A stretch of 64,000 nt of DNA, taken from the NCBI GenBank assembly GCA_963786975.1, contig CAWBBE010000010.1:372001-436000 (forward strand), written 5' to 3'. Below the pieces are notes generated by a model, which was not told where the DNA came from, did not search any database, and saw only the letters and a program-made list of their open reading frames with translations. Origin of the DNA: Palsa-506 sp963786975. GTDB lineage: Bacteria > Actinomycetota > Actinomycetes > Streptosporangiales > Streptosporangiaceae. Positions 1 to 7,634 of the stretch are shown in pieces; the first letter of the stretch is position 1, and every line of letters begins with the position of its first letter. Position numbers and translations under genes: made by a program.

Positions 1-770
1 CCGGGCAGGAGCGGGTGCTGGTCGACGCGGTGGCCGGGACGACCAGGGATCCGGTGGACGAGCTCATTGAGCTCGACGGCTCGGTGTGGCGGTTCGTCGA
101 CACGGCCGGGATCCGCCGGCGGGTGCGGGAGGCCCAGGGCGCCGACTACTTCGCCGCCCTGCGGACCGAGCGGGCGCTGGAGCGGGCCGAGGTCGCGGTC
201 GTGCTGGTGGACGCGAGCGAGCCGCTCGCTGAGCAGGATCTGCGGATCATCTCGATGGTGATCGAGTCGGGCCGGGCGCTGGTGGTCGCCTACAACAAGT
301 GGGATCTCGTCGACGCGGACCGCAGGAACTTCCTGGACAAGGAGATCGACCGGCAGCTCTACACCGCCCGGTGGGCGCCGCGGGTGAACCTCTCGGCCGC
401 CACCGGCTGGCATCTGGACCGGCTGGTGCCCGCGCTGGTCAGCGCCCTGGACGGGTGGGAGACGCGGGTGCCGACGGGCCGCCTCAACGGCTGGCTGTCC
501 GCGCTGGTGGCGGCCACGCCGCCGCCGGTGCGCGGGGGGAGGCAGCCGAAGATCCTCTTCGCCACCCAGGCCGGCGTGCGGCCCCCGCATTTCGTGCTGT
601 TCACGTCGGGCTTCCTGCAGGCCGGGTACCGCCGCTTCATCGAGCGCAGGCTCCGCGAGGAGTTCGGCTTCACGGGCAGCCCGGTGCAGGTCACGATGCG
701 TCTCCGGGAGAAGCGGGCGGGCTCCGGGCAGGCCGGGGCCCGGCGGTCGGGCTCGCCGGGGCGCTCCTAG
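1..770 (+). CDS. der: GTPase Der (EngA), C-terminal part, cut by window edge
   Basis: Der is a double-GTPase-domain protein that helps mature the 50S ribosomal subunit. The frame is open from base 3, so the 5' end lies outside the window; about 255 residues are visible. What is present is the second G domain and the KH-like tail: the switch region with AGTTRD, the G3 motif DTAGI, the G4 motif NKWD, then a basic C-terminus rich in Gly, Ser and Arg. The residues before AGTTRD match the end of the G1/G2 segment of domain 2. The first GTG at base 15 is internal to the gene and is not a start. Confidence 0.95.
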   Translation, partial: GQERVLVDAVAGTTRDPVDELIELDGSVWRFVDTAGIRRRVREAQGADYFAALRTERALERAEVAVVLVDASEPLAEQDLRIISMVIESGRALVVAYNKWDLVDADRRNFLDKEIDRQLYTARWAPRVNLSAATGWHLDRLVPALVSALDGWETRVPTGRLNGWLSALVAATPPPVRGGRQPKILFATQAGVRPPHFVLFTSGFLQAGYRRFIERRLREEFGFTGSPVQVTMRLREKRAGSGQAGARRSGSPGRS

Positions 771-822
771 CCGGCCAGCGCGCCCGGCCGGGGCCGCCGC
801 GCTCATACCAGGGCCGCCGCGC

Positions 823-1278
823 TCAGTCCGGGGCTGCTGCGCTTAGCCAGAACCACACCGTGGTCCCGGTCGCGTCCCGGACGTAACCCCACTGGTCGGC
901 TAACGCCTGGACCAGGTACAGGCCGTGCCCGTCGGAGGCGTAGGCGTCGCCTTTCACTACCGGCGTGCTGAGGTCAGAGCCGTTATCCGTGACCTCGATC
1001 CGTAACCCGCCGCTGATCTCGCTGACCACCAGCGCGACCGTGCCGCCGGCGCAGCGCGAGTCGCTGTGCACCACCGCGTTGGTCACGATCTCCGATGTCA
1101 GCAGGATGGCCACGTCGGCGGCGGGATTGTCCGCGCCGATGGCCTTGGCCACGAACGACCTGGCCTCCGATACGCGCTCGGCACGGCCCGGAATCGTCAG
1201 GCTGGCTAAGACACTGGCTCCCGTCATGACGGCCAGGTCCGCTGTCGCGTCGTTAGCGTCTGCGGCCACGATTGCCAT
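823..1278 (-). CDS. ATP-binding protein, anti-sigma-factor kinase-like (HATPase_c)
   Basis: A 151-residue single-domain GHKL ATPase of the RsbW/SpoIIAB-like type. Visible motifs are the N box (EIVTNAVVHS), the G1 box (DNGS) and a G2-like box (DGHGLYLV). Such proteins bind ATP and usually act as anti-sigma or partner-switch regulators. The frame is open up to 1554, but the ATG at 1278 has a purine-rich ribosome site (GGGGAGGGAG) about 10 bases upstream and gives the usual family length. It is divergent from the XRE regulator at 1568. In actinomycetes this family often accompanies WhiJ-like XRE and DUF397 genes, as here. The actual sigma or protein partner is unknown. Confidence 0.8.
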   Translation of the reverse strand: MAIVAADANDATADLAVMTGASVLASLTIPGRAERVSEARSFVAKAIGADNPAADVAILLTSEIVTNAVVHSDSRCAGGTVALVVSEISGGLRIEVTDNGSDLSTPVVKGDAYASDGHGLYLVQALADQWGYVRDATGTTVWFWLSAAAPD

Positions 1279-1567
1279 CTCTGGTCCGCTCCCTCCCCGG
1301 ATCTCCGCCAGCAAACTGGCGAGCATCCGCCGCCTTGCAGCGGGTGCCACGGGCGCCGGCAGTGCTCCGGCGCTCGGATTCATCATGGTCTTGGGAGTGC
1401 ACGGGGCGCAAGTGCGTGGCACAAATATCATGGGCGAAATCTCAAGTGGGATATCATATGAGCGCCGTTTCTCCTGTATGGTGATCCTCAAGTGCAGCTC
1501 AGCACGGTGGTAATGGCTTCTTCCGGGCCGTGAGGCCGCCGTGCGCTGCCCCATCAGGGGAGGCTAG
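1279..1567. promoter_or_regulatory. Divergent intergenic region between ATPase and XRE genes
   Basis: This gap is clearly richer in A/T than its surroundings around 1425-1500. It contains GATATC at about 1450, a hexamer that also occurs twice in the leader of the second XRE gene (3834-4168). It must carry the promoters for the genes starting at 1278 and 1568. No convincing -35/-10 pair could be fixed by eye. Confidence 0.4.
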
Positions 1568-2428
1568 ATGACCGTGTCGATGGGCCCGACCGTCCGTCGG
1601 CGCCGTCTGGGCACCGAGTTACGGCGGCTCCGCGAAGCGCATTCCATCAAGCTGGAAGAGGTCGCCGATCAGCTGGGTGTGGCGGCGTCAACGCTCTCGC
1701 GCATCGAAACCGGCAAGGCGCCCACCAGGTCGGCATACCTGACCGCGATGCTGGAGATGTACGGGGTCGATGATGCTGGCCAGCGCCAGGTGCTCATCGA
1801 CATGGCCAGGGAAGGCCACCGCAAGGGCTGGTGGGCGGCGTACGAGGACGTGCTGCCCACCGGGTTCGGCATCTACGTCGGGCTGGAGGCCGAGGCATCC
1901 TCGCTGCGCGCCTTCGAGTCCGTGGTAGTGCACGGCCTGCTGCAGACCGAGGATTACGCCCGCGCGGTGATGACAACGGTCCGCCGGAAGCTGGCGGCGG
2001 AGGAGATCGAGCGGAACGTTACCCTGCGCATGCAGCGGCAGGAGGCGCTGACCCGCCCGGATCCGCTGGAGCTGTGGCTGATCCTGGACGAGTCAGTGCT
2101 GCGCCGGGCGATCGGCGGGCCGGAGCTGATGCACAACCAGCTGCTGCAACTGGCGGACGCCAGCCTGTGGCCCAACGTGACGCTCCAGGTGCTGCCGTTC
2201 GCCAGCGGCCCGCACCCGTTCCTGAACGGGCCGTTCTGCCTGCTGGAATTTCCCGAACGCTACGACCCCGACGTGGTCTACACCGAGGGCGTCGCCGGAC
2301 AGGCCTACCTGGAGCGGGACAAGGACGTGCGCGCCTGTGCGGAGGGATTCGACCTGCTGCGGGCGGCCGCGCTGTCGCCGGCCGATTCCACCGACAAGAT
2401 TGGCAAACTAGCCAGTGAAGTCAAATGA
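1568..2428 (+). CDS. XRE-family regulator with DUF5753 (WhiJ-like)
   Basis: A 286-residue protein with an N-terminal helix-turn-helix of the Cro/C1 type (about residues 12-70; GVAASTLSRIETG is the recognition helix region). The DUF5753 domain follows, with its typical GLLQTEDYA motif near residue 125. This is the common actinomycete WhiJ-type regulator that works with a small DUF397 partner. GGGGAGG at 1557-1563 precedes the ATG at 1568. The stop overlaps a possible ATG of the DUF397 gene, so the two are one operon. It is a diverged paralogue of the gene at 2973-3833. Confidence 0.88.
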   Translation: MTVSMGPTVRRRRLGTELRRLREAHSIKLEEVADQLGVAASTLSRIETGKAPTRSAYLTAMLEMYGVDDAGQRQVLIDMAREGHRKGWWAAYEDVLPTGFGIYVGLEAEASSLRAFESVVVHGLLQTEDYARAVMTTVRRKLAAEEIERNVTLRMQRQEALTRPDPLELWLILDESVLRRAIGGPELMHNQLLQLADASLWPNVTLQVLPFASGPHPFLNGPFCLLEFPERYDPDVVYTEGVAGQAYLERDKDVRACAEGFDLLRAAALSPADSTDKIGKLASEVK

Positions 2429-2448
2429 CCGACAGAAAGGAAGGTTGT

Positions 2449-2658
2449 ATGACACCCGACCTCACCGGTGCCCGCTGGATCAAGAGCCGGGCATGCAGCG
2501 CCGAAGGATGCGTGGAGGTCGCGCATCTGCCAGGCGGCCATGTTGCGCTCCGCGATTCCAAGGACGCAGGTAAGGCCGCGCATATCTTCGACAGCCGGGA
2601 GTGGAGCGCGTTCATCTCCGGCGTCAAGGATGGCGAGTTCGACTTGCCGGTTAGATAG
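2449..2658 (+). CDS. DUF397 protein, partner of the upstream XRE gene
   Basis: A 69-residue DUF397 protein with the typical W-x-K-S-x-x-C start, C-V-E-V core, ALRDSK segment and a final EW-x-AF-I-x-G-V-K-x-G-E-F. These small acidic proteins are encoded next to XRE/DUF5753 regulators throughout actinomycetes and are thought to modulate them. The ATG at 2449 has AAGGAAGG just upstream and is preferred; an ATG at 2425 overlaps the stop of the regulator (ATGA) and would add eight residues. A strong hairpin follows at 2678. Confidence 0.85.
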   Translation: MTPDLTGARWIKSRACSAEGCVEVAHLPGGHVALRDSKDAGKAAHIFDSREWSAFISGVKDGEFDLPVR

Positions 2659-2677
2659 CCAGCCGCCAAGAAGCCAG

Positions 2678-2720
2678 CGGCCGCCCGGGCCCGCCGCTCC
2701 GCGGCGGGCCCGGGCGGCCG
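2678..2720. terminator. Perfect 19-bp hairpin between convergent DUF397 genes
   Basis: The left arm 2678-2696 is the exact reverse complement of 2702-2720, with a five-base loop. The stem is all G/C. It lies between two genes that end towards each other, so it can act as a terminator for both strands. The right side runs into three copies of TTCAGGCCG (2721-2747). No long U tract follows, as is usual in actinomycetes. Confidence 0.7.
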
Positions 2721-2747
2721 TTCAGGCCGTTCAGGCCGTTCAGGCCG
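2721..2747. repeat. Three tandem copies of a 9-bp unit
   Basis: TTCAGGCCG is repeated three times directly after the hairpin and runs into the 3' end of the DUF397 gene on the minus strand (stop at 2740-2742). Confidence 0.8.
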
Positions 2748-2976
2748 GGCGCCCGAATTCGCCGTCCCAGGCACCGCCGAGAAATGCGTCCCACTCGGGG
2801 CGGGTGAAGACCAGCGCCGGGCCGTCCGGATGCCGGGAGTTGCGCAGGGCGATCTCGCCGTCGGCCAGGAACGCCACCTCGACGCAGTTCCCCCCGGTCG
2901 GGCCGCTCCGGCGGCTCTTCAGCCAGGTGACGCCGGCCAGCGCGCTCGCGGGCATGCCATTGCAGATGCTGCTCAT
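2740..2976 (-). CDS. DUF397 protein, partner of the second XRE gene
   Basis: A 78-residue DUF397 protein: the TWLKSRRSG segment, CVEVAFL core, ALRNSRHPDG and a final RPEWDAFLGG followed by DGEFGRP. The ATG at 2976 overlaps the stop of the XRE gene upstream by four bases (ATGA), a sign of translational coupling. It is similar in plan, but not nearly identical, to the DUF397 protein at 2449, so the two modules are old paralogues and not a recent duplication. Confidence 0.88.
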   Translation of the reverse strand: MSSICNGMPASALAGVTWLKSRRSGPTGGNCVEVAFLADGEIALRNSRHPDGPALVFTRPEWDAFLGGAWDGEFGRPA

Positions 2977-3833
2977 CGGGATCCCTCCATATCCTCGAGC
3001 ATTGCGCGAATGATCTCCTTCGAATCGTTCGGCTTGGCGCTGATCGCGCTGAGCCGATCCATGGCGGCCGTGTAGCGCTCCACATCGGTCGCCTTGTCCA
3101 GGTACATCGCGCTCGTCAGGTGCTCCACGTAGACCACGTCCGGCAGTTCGGGCGTGGCGAACTGCAGGATGCTGAAGCTGGCCGGGGCGGCATGCGCGCC
3201 GGCCGGGTAAGGCGTCACCTGCAGGGTGAAGGCAGGCCGGTCACAGATATCCCGCAGGTACTCGAGCTGTGCCCGCATCAGCGCGGCGCTGCCAACCGGC
3301 CGCCGGAGCGCGACCTCGTCGATGATGGCCGTCAGCCGGAGGCCGCCGCTGCTGAACCGGCGCTGCCGCTCCTTGCGCAGGGTCACCAGCCGATCGGTTT
3401 CCTCGATCGAGAACTCACCGAGCGCCAGCACGGCGGCCGCATAGTCCTCGGTCTGCAGCAGGCCGGGCACGAACTGCATGTCGTAGCTGCGGATTGACTC
3501 GGCCGATTCTTCCAGGCCGATATAGGCCTGGAACCAGCTCGGCAGGACGTCCTGATAGCGGTGCCACCAGCCCGGCTGGTTGGCCTGGCTGGCCAGCGCC
3601 AGCAGCTGCTCCCGCTCGGCCGGGTCGATGATCCCGTACAGGCTGAGCAAGTCCGCGATATCGACTTCGCGGACGGAATTCCGGCCGAGCTCAATCCGGC
3701 TGATCTTGGACTCGGAACCCCTGATCGCGCGGGCAGCCTCCTGCGCGGTGATGCCCCGCGCCTCCCGGAGCCGGCGCAACTGGGTGCCGAGCAGGATGCG
3801 GAGCACTGTCGGCCCGCCTGCCCCATCTGCCAT
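2973..3833 (-). CDS. XRE-family regulator with DUF5753, second copy
   Basis: A 286-residue WhiJ-type regulator. The helix-turn-helix covers about residues 15-70 (EAARAIRGSESKISRIELGR). DUF5753 follows with PGWWHRYQDVLP and GLLQTEDYA. The ATG at 3833 has GAGGAGGGAG eight bases upstream; the frame is open further up to 3866 without a better site. It forms an operon with the DUF397 gene at 2976. The leader (3834-4168) is A/T-rich with small palindromes that could be operators. Confidence 0.88.
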   Translation of the reverse strand: MADGAGGPTVLRILLGTQLRRLREARGITAQEAARAIRGSESKISRIELGRNSVREVDIADLLSLYGIIDPAEREQLLALASQANQPGWWHRYQDVLPSWFQAYIGLEESAESIRSYDMQFVPGLLQTEDYAAAVLALGEFSIEETDRLVTLRKERQRRFSSGGLRLTAIIDEVALRRPVGSAALMRAQLEYLRDICDRPAFTLQVTPYPAGAHAAPASFSILQFATPELPDVVYVEHLTSAMYLDKATDVERYTAAMDRLSAISAKPNDSKEIIRAMLEDMEGSR

Positions 3834-4168
3834 GACTCGCGCTCCCTCCTCAGTTGTCCCGCGCACGTGATCAAGCGGTTCCGGATACGAGATCAGCGTG
3901 CCAGGCCACGAACTGCCGCACTGTGGAAACGAGCTTACCTGCGCCTTTCATACGGATATCTGAAGCAATTGCGCAATGCACATGTTCACCCCTGTTACTC
4001 ACTTCATGATATCGCATATGCGATTTCGGGCTAGACCCTATGGTTGCAAACGTTTTGCGATCTTGGCCAGCCGCGCCCGGCAGGCCGGCCGGTCAGCGTC
4101 CGGCCCGGCGGCCGGGCCTCGGTACGATCGGTGCCTGGCGGCATCGGAACCGGGCGAAAGCGGGAGCA
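3834..4168. promoter_or_regulatory. A/T-rich gap with two perfect palindromes
   Basis: No gene is visible here. The gap separates the divergent XRE operon (start 3833) from the aldo/keto reductase (start 4169). It contains a 14-bp perfect palindrome ATCGCATATGCGAT at 4011-4024, a 10-bp palindrome ATTGCGCAAT at about 3968-3977, and two GATATC hexamers. These are plausible operator sites for the WhiJ-like regulators, but this is inference. Confidence 0.45.
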
Positions 4169-5122
4169 ATGCGCTACAGGTCACTGGGCGACTCAGGGCT
4201 GCTGGTGTCAGTGGCCGGGCTCGGCTGCAATAACTTCGGCCGCCGGCTGGATGCCGACGCGGGCCGGCCGGTCGTCGACGCGGCCATCGAGGCCGGGATC
4301 ACCCTGTTCGACACGGCCGACATGTACGGCGGCGGCGGCCGTTCCGAGGAGATCCTCGGCGAGTTGCTGGCCGGCCGCCGGGACCAGGTCGTGCTGGCCA
4401 CCAAGTTCGGGCACCAGGGCGCTGACATGGGCTACGGGGCCGCGGCCGGTGCCAAGGGCGGCCGCGGCTACATCCGCCGCGCGGCCGAGCAGTCGCTGCG
4501 CCGGCTCCGGACCGACTACATCGATCTATACCAGCTGCATACGCCGGACCCGGTGACGCCGGCCGGGGAGACCCTGGCCGCACTTGACGAGCTCGTCAAG
4601 GCGGGGAAGGTGCGCTACATCGGGCACTCCAACCTCTCCGGCTGGCAGCTCGCCGAGGCGGCCGGCCTCGCCCGCGAGCTCGGCACTACTCCTTTCATCT
4701 CGGCGCAGAATCACTGGTCGCTGCTGGAGCGTGCGGCGGAAGCCGAGGTGGTGCCCGCGGCGAGGCACTTCGGCCTCGGCGTGCTGCCCTACTACCCGCT
4801 CGCCAACGGCCTGCTGACCGGCAAGGTCCGGCGCGGGCAGGGCGCGCCGGAAGGCTCCAGGCTGGCGAGCCGGCCGGAGTACGTGACCGAGCAGAAGCTC
4901 GGCCGGGTGGAGGCGCTGATCGAGTGGGCCGGATCCCGCGGGCTGACCGTGCTCGATGTCGCGGTCGGCGCGCTGGCCGCACAGCCGGGATGCACGTCGG
5001 TGATCGCCGGCGCGATGACGGCCGAGCAGGTCAAGGCGAACGTTGCGGCCGCCGACTGGGTTCCGTCGGCCGCCGACCTGGCGGACATCGACGCGATCGT
5101 GCCGCCGCCCGCGGCGGGCTGA
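4169..5122 (+). CDS. Aldo/keto reductase
   Basis: A 317-residue (beta/alpha)8 NADPH-dependent oxidoreductase. The catalytic tetrad is readable: Asp in FDTADMYG, Tyr four residues later, Lys in LATKFG and His in YQLHTPD. The start MRYRSLGDSGL is the usual beginning of the AKR12/13-type family, and the ATG at 4169 has GGGAG just upstream; the frame is open from 4040 but without a ribosome site. The substrate is not predictable. It stands alone, with the divergent XRE operon behind it and a convergent protease gene ahead. Confidence 0.9.
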   Translation: MRYRSLGDSGLLVSVAGLGCNNFGRRLDADAGRPVVDAAIEAGITLFDTADMYGGGGRSEEILGELLAGRRDQVVLATKFGHQGADMGYGAAAGAKGGRGYIRRAAEQSLRRLRTDYIDLYQLHTPDPVTPAGETLAALDELVKAGKVRYIGHSNLSGWQLAEAAGLARELGTTPFISAQNHWSLLERAAEAEVVPAARHFGLGVLPYYPLANGLLTGKVRRGQGAPEGSRLASRPEYVTEQKLGRVEALIEWAGSRGLTVLDVAVGALAAQPGCTSVIAGAMTAEQVKANVAAADWVPSAADLADIDAIVPPPAAG

Positions 5123-5145
5123 CCGGCTGCCCGGCGGAGCGGGCA

Positions 5146-6072
5146 TCAGCCGCGCGATGAAGCGGTCTTGTACAAGGCCGCCACCTGGGCCAGGAACCGG
5201 GGCGAATAGGAGATGTCCGCGGTGTTCCCGCCATGCTGGTATCCGCCGATCACGCCGATCACCGTTCGCCGCGGCCCGCCTGGGCGGGCCGCGGCCAGGA
5301 ACGGGCCGCCGCTGGTCCCGGTGGTGTAACCGTCGCAGTCGAACACCTGCTGGCGCGGGCCGAACGCGCGGGCCCGGCCCTTGCAGGTGATCGGCCGGGA
5401 AGCACCGTCCGGGTATCCGATGACCCTGACCCGCCGCGGCGGCCAGCCGATCCCGAGCCGCTCCGCGCCGGTGACCCGCTCGATCTGGTTACCCGGCCGC
5501 CCGGCCCGGAGGAAGGCCACGTCGTCATTGGGATTGTGCCGGGCGGACCAGGCGTGGTTGACGAATACCGTCCGGATTTCCCAGATGCCGTGCGGCGCCT
5601 TGCCGTTATGGAATCCGGGTACGAAAACGATCCCGCCGGGCCGGCCGAGGGGCCGGCCGTCCACGCAGTGGGCCGCGGTGATCAGCAGGTTGGCCTGGCT
5701 GTGGACCACGCTCGCCGTGCAGAAGTGACGGCCCAGCCGTCCGTGCGGATGGGTGAAGAGCGCGCCCACCGCGGCCGTCCCGCGAAAGTGCCTGCTGCGG
5801 GCGGCGGCGGCCAGCCCGCCCGGCGGCCGCGCTGGCTGCGCGCCGCGCGGCCGCGCCGGCTGGGCGCTGAACTCGGCCGCCAGCCGGGCGGCCAGCCGTT
5901 CGGCACGGTGGCCCGGGGGCGTCGCCAGGACGGCGCCGAAGACCAGTGCGGTGGCCGCGCCCGACGCGGCGACCGCGGGCAGCATCACCCGGCGCCGCTG
6001 CCCGCGCCGGTCGCACGCGCCGCTCCGGCGCATCCGCACCCCCCGCCCCGGTCGCGCCAGCTGTCGCACCAT
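5146..6072 (-). CDS. Secreted trypsin-like serine protease (V8/S1 type)
   Basis: A 308-residue protein with an arginine-rich N-terminus, a hydrophobic segment at about residues 30-51 (signal peptide or anchor), an Ala/Pro/Arg-rich linker, and a chymotrypsin-fold domain from about residue 95. The catalytic triad is His135 in TAAHC, Asp184 in NPNDDVAF and Ser254 in GTSGGP. Cysteines in FCTAS and TAAHC, and in ITCKG and FDCDG, could form two disulfides. The protein is probably exported and cleaves proteins outside the cell. An internal ATG at 6033 is an alternative start that puts the signal segment closer to the N-terminus. Confidence 0.85.
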   Translation of the reverse strand: MVRQLARPGRGVRMRRSGACDRRGQRRRVMLPAVAASGAATALVFGAVLATPPGHRAERLAARLAAEFSAQPARPRGAQPARPPGGLAAAARSRHFRGTAAVGALFTHPHGRLGRHFCTASVVHSQANLLITAAHCVDGRPLGRPGGIVFVPGFHNGKAPHGIWEIRTVFVNHAWSARHNPNDDVAFLRAGRPGNQIERVTGAERLGIGWPPRRVRVIGYPDGASRPITCKGRARAFGPRQQVFDCDGYTTGTSGGPFLAAARPGGPRRTVIGVIGGYQHGGNTADISYSPRFLAQVAALYKTASSRG

Positions 6073-6251
6073 AATGCGAGCGATCTACCCGCTCTAGGCA
6101 CAATGGTGGTGTTCAGCATGCAGAAGGTCCATAGCCGGGGCCGCACAACATCCTCACCGCGCCGTGCGGCCGGCCGCCGGCGCTGGCCAAGGGCGGGCTG
6201 GTGGGATGATCGGTGCGACGGATCGGCGCCGGGACAGGTGGAGGCGAGGCC

Positions 6252-7223
6252 ATGAAAGCCGCGTTCTATGACCGCTTCGGCGCGGCAGCCGATGTGCTGA
6301 CGGTGGCCGAGATCGAGCGGCCGGAGCCAGGGCCCGGCGAGGTCCGGGTGAAGGTGCAGCTCTCCGGCATTAACCCGACCGACTGGAAGTCCCGGGCCGG
6401 CGCGACGCCGCGCCCGATCGACGAGTTCCAGGTTCCGCATCACGACGGCGCGGGCGTGATCGACAAGGTGGGCCAGGGCGTCGACCCGGGCCGCGAGGGG
6501 GAGCGGGTATGGCTCCTGCTCGCCGCGGCCGGCCGCCGCTGGGGCACCGCCGCGGAATGGTCGGTGGTGCCCGAGCGGCAGGCCGTCCGGCTGCCGGACG
6601 GCATCTCGGCCGAGCTCGGCGCGAGCCTCGGCGTGCCGGCCGTAACCGCGTACCATTGCCTGTTCGCCGACGGCCCGGTGGACGGCCAGACGGTGCTCGT
6701 GGCCGGCGGCGCGGGCGCGGTCGGCCATTTCGCCATCGAGCTGGCCAAGCACGCCGGCGCGCGGGTGATCACCACGGTCAGCGGCCCGCAGAAGGCCGAG
6801 CTCGCCGCCCGGGCCGGCGCGGACCACGTGATCAACTACCGGAACTCCGATGCCGCGGACCAGATCCGCGCGCTCGGGCCGCCGGTGGACCGGGTCATCG
6901 AGCTGGCGCTCGGCGCCAACCTGGCCCTGGATCTGGCCGTGACCAGGCCGCACGCGACCATCGTGAGCTACGCCGCGGAGCCGGCCGATCCGGTCCTGCC
7001 GGTCCGGGCCTGCATGACGGCCAACCTGACGCTGCGGTTCGTGCTGCTGTACGGCGTGCTCCCGGCGGCGCTCGGCCGGGCCGCGGCCGGCATTACCGCG
7101 GCACTGGCCGACGGCGCGCTCACCGAGCTGCCGGTCACCCGGTTCCCGCTGGATCAGGTCGTCACGGCGCAGCAGGCCGTCGAGGCCGGCACGGCCGGGA
7201 AAGTGGTCGTCGAGCTGCCCTAG
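6252..7223 (+). CDS. NADPH:quinone reductase-like zinc-free MDR oxidoreductase
   Basis: A 323-residue medium-chain dehydrogenase/reductase. The N-terminal GroES-like fold has SGINPTDWKSR and PHHDGAGVID; the Rossmann part has VLVAGGAGAVGHFAIELAK. No zinc-binding cysteine set is visible, which fits the quinone oxidoreductase branch. The ATG at 6252 follows GGAGGCGAGG; the longer frame from 6213 has no ribosome site. It likely reduces quinones or activated double bonds with NADPH in the cytoplasm. The gene is followed at once by the minus-strand aspS remnant. Confidence 0.9.
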   Translation: MKAAFYDRFGAAADVLTVAEIERPEPGPGEVRVKVQLSGINPTDWKSRAGATPRPIDEFQVPHHDGAGVIDKVGQGVDPGREGERVWLLLAAAGRRWGTAAEWSVVPERQAVRLPDGISAELGASLGVPAVTAYHCLFADGPVDGQTVLVAGGAGAVGHFAIELAKHAGARVITTVSGPQKAELAARAGADHVINYRNSDAADQIRALGPPVDRVIELALGANLALDLAVTRPHATIVSYAAEPADPVLPVRACMTANLTLRFVLLYGVLPAALGRAAAGITAALADGALTELPVTRFPLDQVVTAQQAVEAGTAGKVVVELP

Positions 7224-7248
7224 CCGCCCGGCTGCCAGCCGCCGCGGA

Positions 7249-7419
7249 TCAGCTGCCGTGCTTATCCGGGTCGGTCAGCACGGCCTGGGCCAGGCCGGAC
7301 CGGTCCCGGACGATCAGGAAGGTCACCGATTTGAGCTGGCGCTTGCGATGCAGCCAGCCGGCGATCGCCGCGCGGCCGGCCTGCGCGGGCAGGTCGGCGG
7401 CCAGGGTTCGAGAGATCAT
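7249..7419 (-). pseudogene. Truncated aspartyl-tRNA synthetase N-terminus (OB fold only)
   Basis: Fifty-six codons that match the start of a nondiscriminating, archaeal-type aspartate-tRNA(Asp/Asn) ligase: RTLAADLP, AGWLHRKRQLKSVTFLIVRD and RSGLAQAVL are the anticodon-binding OB-fold hallmarks. A TGA follows after DPDKHGS, and no class II catalytic core is found in any frame downstream, where the quinone reductase gene ends. The gene therefore lacks all motifs needed for aminoacylation. A T-box leader lies directly upstream on the same strand. It is either a 3'-deleted remnant or a retained mini-protein. Confidence 0.65.
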
Positions 7420-7429
7420 CACACTCTTC

Positions 7430-7634
7430 CCGGGAATTGCGCGACCCCTTGGGAGCGCGGGCGAGAAGGGAAACTCGCGGTGCCACCGCACTTTCGCCGC
7501 CGCCGTGGCCGGCCGCGGCCTCGTTCATGCCCGGTGACGGGGGCAGGCCGGCGGGGCATTGGGTGACCGCATCCGGCCGCCGTTCCTCCCCGCACTCGGG
7601 AGGGTCTTCGCCACCGGCCCGCGAGGCCGCCTTC
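7430..7634 (-). promoter_or_regulatory. T-box leader upstream of the aspS-like fragment
   Basis: On the minus strand, 7494 down to 7476 reads AAAGUGCGGUGGCACCGCG, which fits the conserved T-box antiterminator motif GGUGGNACCGCG. It is followed by a C-rich strand (CUUCUCGCCCGC) able to pair in an alternative hairpin. The bulge UGGC would pair with a tRNA 3' end GCCA, so it asks for discriminator base G73, as in tRNA-Asp and tRNA-Asn. Structured G/C-rich RNA upstream to about 7634 could form stem I, but the specifier triplet could not be fixed. The ATG of the aspS fragment begins about 56 bases downstream. Confidence 0.7.

Noticed and set aside
965..1513. Plus-strand frame of 182 codons
   Set aside because: It is antisense to the HATPase gene, which has clear N- and G-box motifs.
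6213..6252. Longer N-terminus of the quinone reductase
   Set aside because: The ATG at 6252 has a strong ribosome site and matches the usual start MKAAFYDRFG.
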